From the NCBI RefSeq assembly GCF_900090265.1, contig NZ_LT607752.1:4712001-4776000 (forward strand): a stretch of DNA of 64,000 nt, read 5' to 3'. Numbering within the stretch: position 1 is the stretch's first letter; each line of letters begins with the position of its first letter. Shown one piece after another: positions 57,658 to 64,000 of the stretch. The notes under the pieces were generated by a model. It ran no database searches. It saw only the letters and a program-made list of their open reading frames with translations, and was not told the origin of the DNA. Made by a program: the position numbers and the translations under genes. Source of the DNA: Micromonospora rifamycinica (GTDB taxonomy: Bacteria; Actinomycetota; Actinomycetes; Mycobacteriales; Micromonosporaceae).

Positions 57658-60177
57658 TCAGGGGGTGACCCGCCGGATCCGGACCGGCACGGAGTCCGTG
57701 CCGACCAGCCCCGACGCGTCGAAGACCTCCAGCCACACCGACCAGGTGCTGGTGTCGGTCCCGCTGGTGAGCTGGGGCAGCGCCGCCGTGAAGGACGCGC
57801 AGTTCTTCGGCGTGACCTTGTCGTCGACCGGCTCGCCGGTGGGCACCGCGCTGCCCTGGCACAGCACCTGCTTGACGCCGCCGTCGCCGTACGCCGTCCA
57901 CCGGAACCGGTTCCCGGCGACCACGCCGTCCTCGGCGTCGAACCCGGTCCCGACGAACGCGACCGACTTCGGCCCGGACTCGATGGTGGTCAGCTCCAGG
58001 GCCGCCGCCGGCAGGGTGATCGTGGCGACCGGCCCGGACTGCCCGGCCGGCGCCGAGGTGACCGAGAACGCGCGCTGCACGCTCGCCCCACCCGCCGCGA
58101 ACGTCACGGTGTACGCCCCCGGCGTGACCGCGTTCGCCGGCAGCAGGGCCTGGTGGCCGGTCTTCTCCAGGACCACCGTGTTGCCGCGTCGCACCGTCCA
58201 GGACACCTTCGCGTCGGGGAGCTGCCCGAAGATGTCCGGATCGTTCGAGGTGCCGAGCAGTCCGACCGACTGCCCCGCCGGGAGGGTCAGCCCGGCCGGC
58301 GGCGAGATGATCCCCACCGTCGTCGGGCTGTCCACCACCGTGACGGTCACCGACGCCGAGCCGGTACGCCCCAGGCTGTCGGTGGCGCTGGCGGTGATGA
58401 CGTGGCTGCCGGCCGACAGCGACGGCACGAAGGTCTGCGACCCGGTGGCCAGCTCACCGTCGAGGCTGCTGGTCCAGGTGAGCGGGACCTCCTTGCCGAG
58501 GAAGTCGGTGGCGGTGCCCCACAGGTCCACCGACTGGTTCACCGCGAACTTCTGCTTCGTCTTCGGGGTGCTGATGGTCACCGCGGGCTTGCCGACGGTC
58601 ACCCCCAGCGCCTCGGCCACGGCGGCCAGCGCGTCGACCCGACGCTGGCTGCCGGTCACCTTGTCGCCGAGCCCACCGACGTGGGCGGTGTCGTTGAGGA
58701 TGGTGCGGACCTGCTCGGAGGTGAGTGTCGGGTCGGCCGCCATCACCAGGGCGGCGACCCCGCCCACGAACGGCGAGGCGACGCTGGTGCCGCAGGTGGT
58801 CTTCGTGGTGTTGACCGCCGGCGTGCCCGGGTCGGTCAGGCCCGCCACACACATCGGACCGTAGATCTCCACCGACGTGGTGAGGTCCTTGGTACCCCAG
58901 TTCGACCCGCCGGCCACCGTCGCGTTCGTGTTCATCCCGCCCACGCACATGACGTGGGTGCTCTCGCAGGGCACCCAGAGGGTGTCGCCGTCGACGTTCG
59001 TGCCGTTGTTGCCGGCGGCGGCGACGATCAGCGCCCCGGTGTCCCGGACGTGCTTCATCCGCCGGTCGGTCCAGGTGCGGGCGTGGCTGACGCCGAGGTT
59101 CACGTCCCGGGTGAAGCTGAGGTTGACCACGTCCGGGTGGGTCGACTCGGCGGCCTTCTCCAGCCGGCGCAGGACCGTCCAGTAGTCGATGCCGTTGCGG
59201 ACGGCGACCAGTTCCTGGACCACCGGCCCGGCCGGACCGGCGGTGCCGTAGTCGTTGTCGACCCGGCCCATCCCGGCGAGGACCACGCTGGAGGCGTGCC
59301 AGGGGCAGGGCGTGCCGCCGGTGCAGTCGTTGGAGTTGGTCTCGCCCCACTCCACCTTGTGCAGGGAGACCTTGCTCGGGAAGTCCGAGTTGAACTGGAA
59401 CCCGCCGTCCTGCACCAGGTACTTCACCTGCTTGGTCAGCCGACCCTTGCTCTCCAGCAGTTGCCAGGCCGGGGCGACCCCGATGTCCATCGCGCCACCG
59501 GCCCGCATGAACGTCCAGTCGAAGACGTTCTTGCCGATGTCCGGGGCCTCGAACACCTGGCCGTCGGCGATGCCGGACGGCTCCACCAGCCAGTCGAGGA
59601 CCAGCTCGGTGCCCGTCCGCCACTCGGCGGCGGCCAGCGCGAGCAGCCGCAGCGCCCGCTCGTCGCCGACCCGGTACCCGCCGGACTGGCGCGGCTCGGC
59701 GGCGAGCAGGTCGGCGACCAGCCCCGCCGGGTCGGCCCGGTTGGCGTCCACCCGGACGAGGTGGTCCTGCCCCTGCTCGTCCGGCGCGAACGAGTCGAGC
59801 ACCTGACCACCCCAACGGGCCAGGAAGGCGTCCAGTTCGGCCTGGTCGGCGACCCGCACCATGACCTCGTCGAGCACCAGGCCGGCGGGCTTCCCGTCCG
59901 GCCCGGCCACCACACCGACCTCCCGGTCGGTGCCGACCCGGCCGACCGGGTCGAGCGACAACCGGGGCGCGGACAGCCCCGGGTCGACCCGGAAGGACAG
60001 CGGTTCGGTGGCGGTGGCGCCGGGCACCCCGGTCGGGCCACCGGGGACGGTCGCGGCGGTGGCGTCCACCGAGGTGGTGGCGACGAGCCCGGCGGCGAGT
60101 GTCGCCACCACTACGGTGGCGAGGTACCGGTGTCTGCCGGTGGCCGGGCGGTGGGTTGCGGAACGTGTCGTGGTCAT
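57658..60177 (-). CDS. Secreted subtilisin-like (S8) serine protease with Ig-like tail
   Basis: The 839-aa protein has a signal peptide and a prodomain-like region (VLDEVMVRVADQAELDAFLA). The S8 domain (about residues 255-540) has Asp in KYLVQDGGFQ, His in TPCPWHASSVVLAGMG, the oxyanion Asn in IVAAAGNNGTN and the catalytic Ser in TCGTSVASPFVGGVAAL. Two or three Ig/PKD-like domains follow to the end (PLTWTSSLDGELATGSQTF onward). It digests proteins outside the cell. It is divergent from the sigma-factor fusion gene across 129 bp, so that factor could control it; this is inference. Confidence 0.9.
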   Translation of the reverse strand: MTTTRSATHRPATGRHRYLATVVVATLAAGLVATTSVDATAATVPGGPTGVPGATATEPLSFRVDPGLSAPRLSLDPVGRVGTDREVGVVAGPDGKPAGLVLDEVMVRVADQAELDAFLARWGGQVLDSFAPDEQGQDHLVRVDANRADPAGLVADLLAAEPRQSGGYRVGDERALRLLALAAAEWRTGTELVLDWLVEPSGIADGQVFEAPDIGKNVFDWTFMRAGGAMDIGVAPAWQLLESKGRLTKQVKYLVQDGGFQFNSDFPSKVSLHKVEWGETNSNDCTGGTPCPWHASSVVLAGMGRVDNDYGTAGPAGPVVQELVAVRNGIDYWTVLRRLEKAAESTHPDVVNLSFTRDVNLGVSHARTWTDRRMKHVRDTGALIVAAAGNNGTNVDGDTLWVPCESTHVMCVGGMNTNATVAGGSNWGTKDLTTSVEIYGPMCVAGLTDPGTPAVNTTKTTCGTSVASPFVGGVAALVMAADPTLTSEQVRTILNDTAHVGGLGDKVTGSQRRVDALAAVAEALGVTVGKPAVTISTPKTKQKFAVNQSVDLWGTATDFLGKEVPLTWTSSLDGELATGSQTFVPSLSAGSHVITASATDSLGRTGSASVTVTVVDSPTTVGIISPPAGLTLPAGQSVGLLGTSNDPDIFGQLPDAKVSWTVRRGNTVVLEKTGHQALLPANAVTPGAYTVTFAAGGASVQRAFSVTSAPAGQSGPVATITLPAAALELTTIESGPKSVAFVGTGFDAEDGVVAGNRFRWTAYGDGGVKQVLCQGSAVPTGEPVDDKVTPKNCASFTAALPQLTSGTDTSTWSVWLEVFDASGLVGTDSVPVRIRRVTP

Positions 60178-60306
60178 GGGGCTCTCCCGGGGTCGGCGGT
60201 GTGATGACACCGGTGGGAGCAGCGGCGGGTCGGTATGCCAACAGAAAGTTCCCGGGGAATTTTTTCTTCGTTCTACTGGAGCGGTGGACGAGCGGTGGGG
60301 GCACGG

Positions 60307-62121
60307 ATGGACGTGACGACGCTGGACGACCGGGCGCTCGTCGAGGCACTGCGACGTGGCGACCGGGTCGGCCTGGAGGGCATCTACCGGCGGTACGCCG
60401 ACCGGCTCTACACGTACGCCCGGGTGCTGCTGCGCGAGCCGGAGGCCGCCGCGGACGCCGTCCACGACGCGTTCCTCCTCGCCAGCCAGCGGATCGACCA
60501 ACTGCGCGATCCGGACCGGCTGCGGTCCTGGCTGTACGCGATCGTGCGGACCGAGTGCCTGCGGCAGCTGCGGGAGCGGTCCCGCTCCGAACCGCTGACG
60601 GAGGTGGCCGAGCCGGTCGCCGACACCGCCGATCCGGCCGCCGCCGTCAACGCCGACCAGGTACGCGACCTGGTGCACCTGGCGGTCGCCGCGCTCAACC
60701 CCGGTGACCGTGAGGTGGTGCACCTGGCGATCCGTCACGACCTGTCCTCCGCCGACATCGGCGCGGCGCTCGGGGTGCCGGCCAACCATGCCCACGCCCG
60801 GCTGTCCCGGGCCCGGTCCCAGCTCGAACGGGCACTGGGCGCGCTGCTCGTGGCCCGGGGCGGGGCGCGGGACTGCCCGGCCCTGGCCGACCTGCTCGAC
60901 GACTGGCAGGGCCGGCTCACCCCGACCCTGCGCAAGCGGGTCGCCCGGCACATCGACGACTGCGCCCGGTGCGGGCTGCTCCGGCGCGAGCAGTGCAATC
61001 CGGCGGCGCTGCTGACCGCGTACACGGCCCCGGGTTTTCTGGTGGTCGCCGACTCGGTCTGGCCGCGACTCGCCGACGCGGACCCCGCCATCGGCCAGGC
61101 CGCCGGCCCCGACCCTGCCGCCGGCACCGGCTCGGCCGGCGACGACCCGGCCGCCGGGGGCTCCACCGACGCGGGTACGGCCGACGCGGGCGGTTCGGCC
61201 GATGCCGCCGGCCCGGGTGAGATCCCCGACCCGGCCGGTCCGGTCGGGACGTCCGACGGCCGGGCCGAGACGCCGCCGTCGTCCGAAACCGCTGCGCCGC
61301 CGGCCGACTCCGTCGTCGCGGGGGACGCCCCGCAGGCCGCCGCTGGCGGGCGGGTCGTCCACGCGGTGCCGGTCGCCGCCTCCGTGGCGGCGGTGACCTC
61401 GGGTGACACCGCGGCTGCGGGCACCTCCGCCGGCCCGGGGCGGCCGGTCGCGGCCACCGCCGGCCCGTCGGCCCGTCGGCGCGACCGGCGGCGACTCGCC
61501 GGTCTGCTGGTGCTGTTGTTGCTGCTCCTCGGGGCCGGTACCTGGGCGTTGTCGCCCGGCGGGCCGACCGCCGAGCAGGCGGCGGTGACCTCCGGCGAGG
61601 CGTCCGGTGGCGCGTCGTCGCCGACCGCTCCGACGGGCGGGGCTGCCCCGCAGCGGAGCGCGTCGCCGTCGGGTCCGGCCGGCGCCGGTGCGCCGGCCAC
61701 GGCGGTCCCGCCACCGACCGGATCCGGGCCGCCGACCACCGCCGTGCCGCCCGCGGGTGCGCCGCCGGTCCCCGCCCCGACCGGATCGCCGGCCGCGCCG
61801 CACCCACCGGCCGCGTTGCCGCTGGCCGTGCCCTTCACCGTGACGGCTAAGGCGCACGTGCGGTGCGGCGCGGATACCTGGAGCCTGGTCGTCCGGGCCA
61901 CCGGCAGTGCCACGCTCGGGACGGCACGGATGCGCTGGACACCTGCGGGTGGCCGGGCGGCGAGCCGGGCGATGACCGTGGACGGGGCGTCCGCCCAGCT
62001 GACGGTGGGTGGGCTCGGTGCCTCGGCGGTGACCTGGTCGGTGCGGGTGACCGGCACCGACGGCCGTACGGCGGACAGCCCGTCGACCACGACCGCCGAC
62101 CCGTGCGTCCGGCCCGGCTAG
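60307..62121 (+). CDS. ECF sigma factor fused to zinc-finger-like, membrane and extracellular regions
   Basis: The 604-aa protein starts with sigma region 2 (GDRVGLEGIYRRYADRLYTY, DAVHDAFLLASQRIDQLRDP) and region 4 (LNPGDREVVHLAIRHDLSSA). It continues with a ZAS-like segment (VARHIDDCARCGLLRREQC, about residues 215-233). A long Ala/Pro/Gly-rich region, one membrane helix (RLAGLLVLLLLLLGAGTWAL, about 398-417), a Pro-rich linker and a small beta domain ending DPCVRPG follow. Sigma factor and anti-sigma-like parts in one chain suggest a membrane-tethered factor freed by proteolysis or a conformational signal. ATG 60307 is the first start that fits. Confidence 0.82.
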   Translation: MDVTTLDDRALVEALRRGDRVGLEGIYRRYADRLYTYARVLLREPEAAADAVHDAFLLASQRIDQLRDPDRLRSWLYAIVRTECLRQLRERSRSEPLTEVAEPVADTADPAAAVNADQVRDLVHLAVAALNPGDREVVHLAIRHDLSSADIGAALGVPANHAHARLSRARSQLERALGALLVARGGARDCPALADLLDDWQGRLTPTLRKRVARHIDDCARCGLLRREQCNPAALLTAYTAPGFLVVADSVWPRLADADPAIGQAAGPDPAAGTGSAGDDPAAGGSTDAGTADAGGSADAAGPGEIPDPAGPVGTSDGRAETPPSSETAAPPADSVVAGDAPQAAAGGRVVHAVPVAASVAAVTSGDTAAAGTSAGPGRPVAATAGPSARRRDRRRLAGLLVLLLLLLGAGTWALSPGGPTAEQAAVTSGEASGGASSPTAPTGGAAPQRSASPSGPAGAGAPATAVPPPTGSGPPTTAVPPAGAPPVPAPTGSPAAPHPPAALPLAVPFTVTAKAHVRCGADTWSLVVRATGSATLGTARMRWTPAGGRAASRAMTVDGASAQLTVGGLGASAVTWSVRVTGTDGRTADSPSTTTADPCVRPG

Positions 62122-62267
62122 TCGGCCGGCCGTGCCCCCTCGTCGGGGTCTGGTGCGCGGATCCCGGCGAGCAGCACGGTCAGGTACAACGACAGGTCGC
62201 CTTCCGCCACCGCGGCACGGGCGGTGGCGAGCACCCGTTGCCGGTTGCGGGCGGCGTCCGCGCGCAG
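62118..62267 (-). pseudogene. TetR regulator remnant (start lost, middle deleted)
   Basis: The minus strand reads LRADAARNRQRVLATARAAV then AEGDLSL, a TetR N-terminal helix. It then jumps to YLTVLLAGIRAPDPDEGARP and a stop at 62118, a typical C-terminal end. The HTH recognition helix and the ligand domain are missing, so only 49 codons remain. Its 5' end touches the SDR fragment on the other strand. Confidence 0.7.
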
Positions 62268-62671
62268 TGTCGTACGCCACCTCGAAGCTGGCCAACGTGC
62301 TCTTCGGGCTGAAACTCGACCGGCGGCTGCGGGCCGTCGGCTCGCCGGTGCGCAGCCTGCTCACCCACCCCGGGATGGCCAGGACCGACCTCTCCCGGGA
62401 CCTGCCGTCCCTCGCCCGTCGGGTCGAGACCGTCGTCCTGGGGCCGCTGCGCCGTCCCCTCGACGAGGCCGCCGCGCCCATGCTCTTCGCGGCCACCGTG
62501 CCGACCGCGCCCGCCAGCCGGCACATCGGCCCCGGCCGGCTGTTCCGCCGCGCGGAGCCCACCTTCGCCCCGCTGCGTGGCGTCGCCACCGACCGCCGCC
62601 TCGCAGCCGACCTCTGGATCCGCTCCGAGGACGTCACCGGGGTACGCCCGCTGCCGGCCCCGCAGCGCTGA
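62267..62671 (+). pseudogene. Short-chain dehydrogenase (SDR), C-terminal fragment
   Basis: The fragment starts abruptly at VSYATSKLANVLFGLKLD, containing the SDR catalytic Tyr-x-x-x-Lys. It continues SPVRSLLTHPGMARTDLSRD to an ordinary C-terminus of the retinol-dehydrogenase-like SDR type. The NAD-binding Rossmann half (about 150 residues) is absent and there is no start site, so it is not functional. About 134 codons remain. Confidence 0.85.
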
Positions 62672-62695
62672 CCCACCGGCCGGTGCGGCAGACCC

Positions 62696-62711
62696 GTAAC
62701 CGATGGGTTAC
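62696..62711. promoter_or_regulatory. Inverted repeat before the ArsR gene
   Basis: GTAACC (62696-62701) and GGTTAC (62706-62711) are separated by four bases, 10-25 bp upstream of GTG 62721. The position suits autoregulation by the ArsR protein. It argues against the ATG at 62703 being the real start, because the repeat would then lie partly in the coding part. Confidence 0.6.
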
Positions 62712-62720
62712 GCTTTCCCG

Positions 62721-63083
62721 GTGGACGACGTGGCGGCGGCGATCGCCGATCCGATTCGCCGCAGCATCCTTGAGCTGCTGCGCGACGGTGACCTGCCGGC
62801 CGGGGAGATCGCCGACCGGTTCCCGGTCAGCAGACCGGCCGTCAGCCGGCACCTGCGGGTGCTCCGGGACAGCGGCCTGGTCCACAGCGAGCTGGCGGGC
62901 CGGCAGCGGCGCTACCGGCTCGACACCGACCGGCTCACCGAGCTGGTCGACTGGCTCACCCGGTTGCGCCGTCCGCACGGTTGGGCACAGCGCCTCGACG
63001 CGCTGGAGACGGAGGTCCACCGCACCCGCCGCGAGCGGCGCACCCGCGACGCCGCACCCCGAGCAGTAGGAGAGACCGCATGA
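62721..63083 (+). CDS. ArsR-family transcriptional regulator
   Basis: The 120-aa protein is a winged helix: VDDVAAAIADPIRRSILELL, then GDLPAGEIADRFPVSRPAVS with recognition helix RHLRVLRDSGLVHSELAGRQ. It lacks the metal-binding cysteines of ArsR/SmtB sensors, like the many ArsR-type regulators paired with SRPBCC proteins. It overlaps the next gene (ATGA at 63080). GTG 62721 is chosen because of the operator; ATG 62703 is an alternative that adds six residues. Confidence 0.88.
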   Translation: MDDVAAAIADPIRRSILELLRDGDLPAGEIADRFPVSRPAVSRHLRVLRDSGLVHSELAGRQRRYRLDTDRLTELVDWLTRLRRPHGWAQRLDALETEVHRTRRERRTRDAAPRAVGETA

Positions 63084-63646
63084 CCGGCACGCCCACCGGG
63101 CAGTTGTTCCGCACCCTCACCGGCACCGACCTCGTGCTGGTCCGCACCTTCCGCGCCCCGATCGAGGACGTCTGGCGCAGCGTCACCGAACCCGACCGCA
63201 CCGCCCGCTGGTTCGGGCGGTGGGAGGGGGACGCCGCCCCCGGCCGGACGATCCGGTTACAGATGGCCTTCGAGGACGGCACCCCCTGGACGGAGCTGCG
63301 GATCGAGGCGTGCGATGCGCCCCGGCACCTGTCCGTCTCGGCGGCCGACGAGTCGGGCGGCTGGCGGATCGAGCTGCTGCTGACCGAGACGGGCGGCACC
63401 ACCGAGCTGCGGTTCACCCACCACCTCGACAGCGAGGAGCACGTCGGCGAGATCGGCCCCGGCTGGGAGTACTACCTCGACCTGCTGGTGGCCGCCGGTC
63501 CCGATGCCCCGGCGGTCACCGGCTCCGCCCCGGGCGCTGAAGGCTCGACCCCGGGCGCTGAAGGCTCGGCCCCGGGGGTCGACTTCGGTGACTACTACCC
63601 GGCGATGAAGCCGTACTTCGAGCAGCTCCGTACCCCGACCACCTGA
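63080..63646 (+). CDS. SRPBCC (AHSA1-like) protein
   Basis: The 188-aa protein has the START/AHSA1 helix-grip fold pattern: TGTDLVLVRTFRAPIEDVWR, SVTEPDRTARWFGRWEGD and LRFTHHLDSEEHVGEIGPGW, ending YYLDLLVAAG. Near the C-terminus an insertion of two and a half 21-bp units (63521-63541, 63542-63562, then a partial copy) adds GSAPGAE-type heptads. Such proteins bind a hydrophobic ligand, and in ArsR-SRPBCC pairs they may help in sensing or detoxification. The exact role is unknown. Confidence 0.88.
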   Translation: MTGTPTGQLFRTLTGTDLVLVRTFRAPIEDVWRSVTEPDRTARWFGRWEGDAAPGRTIRLQMAFEDGTPWTELRIEACDAPRHLSVSAADESGGWRIELLLTETGGTTELRFTHHLDSEEHVGEIGPGWEYYLDLLVAAGPDAPAVTGSAPGAEGSTPGAEGSAPGVDFGDYYPAMKPYFEQLRTPTT

Positions 63647-63813
63647 CGGCCCGCCCCGGCCCGCCACGGAGCGACCCGACGGGTCACCGCTGGTGAGGTG
63701 CACCCGCGCCCGACGGCCCGACGGGCCGCGCTGGTGAGGTGCGCCCGCGCACCGGGCCGGCCGGCGACGCGTCCCCGCGAGCGCCGACCGGCCCGGTGCG
63801 CCGGCACGCCGGC

Positions 63814-64000
63814 TCAGGCCGATCCGGCCGCGGCCCGACGTGCCCGCTCGGCCCGCCGCCGGACCTGCTGGTAGGCGGCGGTCAGGCCCATGGCCCGGCG
63901 GACCTCGACCAGGGTGGCCCGAACCCGTTCCCGGGTCCGCTCGGTGCCCTCGACGATCACCTGGTCGACGAGCCCGGGTTGGGCCTCGATCCGGGCGCGG
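63814..64000 (-). CDS. trpS: Probable tryptophanyl-tRNA synthetase, C-terminal end (cut by window edge)
   Basis: The minus strand reads RARIEAQPGLVDQVIVEGTE then RTRERVRATLVEVRRAMGL and a basic tail ending AAAGSA before a TGA stop at 63814. The helical pattern with a V(D)xVxxEGTERxRxxxxxTLxEVRxAMG end matches the C-terminus of TrpRS as I know it. Only about 61 codons are visible, so the call is moderate. The 167-bp gap before it holds two copies of a CGCTGGTGAGGTGC-type repeat. Confidence 0.5.
   Translation of the reverse strand, partial: RARIEAQPGLVDQVIVEGTERTRERVRATLVEVRRAMGLTAAYQQVRRRAERARRAAAGSA

Noticed and set aside
57658..62676. 1672-codon minus-strand frame running from the subtilase through the sigma-factor gene
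   Set aside because: The upstream part lies opposite the sigma-factor fusion and has only low-complexity Arg/Gly/Pro sequence; the subtilase starts at 60177 with its signal peptide.

Overview
The window is about 64 kb of very GC-rich actinobacterial chromosome. Codon use with G/C at nearly every third position, frequent GTG starts, ATGA/GTGA stop-start overlaps, Tat- and Sec-exported hydrolases with CBM2 and CBM13 modules, and several Streptomyces/Micromonospora-type families (DUF5324, SCO6745-like, DUF574 methyltransferase) point to a mycelial actinomycete, most likely a Micromonosporaceae. That assignment is inference from gene content and composition; no rRNA is present.

Layout. 1-9.2 kb is ordinary chromosome: a kinase-like fragment, thiolase, PH-domain protein, rhomboid protease, cyclophilin, DUF5324 protein, polysaccharide deacetylase, CorA, a PLP aminotransferase and an SCO6745-like protein. 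9.4-11.9 kb is a tight three-gene operon (nucleotidyltransferase, glycerol-1-phosphate dehydrogenase-like enzyme, CDP-alcohol phosphatidyltransferase) that looks like a complete route to a CDP-polyol and its transfer to a lipid or polymer. 11.9-21.5 kb holds two adjacent peptide (RiPP) loci around a LuxR regulator. The first is a graspetide-type cluster: 57-aa precursor with a double-glycine leader, ATP-grasp ligase, maturation protein and C39-peptidase ABC exporter, all coupled. The second has a 41-aa precursor-like peptide, a PqqD-like/M50 membrane protease fusion and a TPR/NTPase-like protein, with no recognised modification enzyme; it is the best candidate here for something undescribed.

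22.1-31.2 kb is a low-GC-pocked, horizontally shaped zone. It has a 2069-aa Rhs polymorphic toxin with its immunity gene, a silent promoterless and frameshifted orphan toxin cassette with a second immunity gene joined through a 451-bp near-identical repeat, a decayed glutamyl-tRNA-synthetase-like pseudogene, an IS3-type transposase remnant and a tRNA-Lys gene.

31.9-36.1 kb is a five-gene coupled operon: ECF sigma factor, zinc-finger anti-sigma/membrane protein, ABC ATPase and two membrane proteins. 36.5-41.4 kb has secreted SurE and Cip1-like proteins, a small membrane protein, an XRE-cupin regulator facing a methyltransferase, and a DUF574 methyltransferase. 41.8-49.8 kb is an extracellular polymer-degradation block: SMP-30 lactonase-like protein, FN3-linked sugar dehydrogenase, CE1 esterase-CBM13, SGNH esterase-CBM13 and a PET-hydrolase/cutinase-like enzyme with CBM2. 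A LacI-type palindrome lies upstream of the SGNH gene. 49.9-52.9 kb is a VTC-domain / DUF4956 / carbohydrate-binding trio, a set usually accompanied by CotH, which is absent.

53.1-64 kb carries an NADPH:quinone-type oxidoreductase and divergent TetR sharing two palindromic operators, a P450-ferredoxin pair, a three-repeat secreted protein, a subtilase, a sigma factor fused to a membrane-anchored extracellular tail, a deletion scar joining TetR and SDR fragments, an ArsR-SRPBCC pair and the 3' end of a probable trpS.
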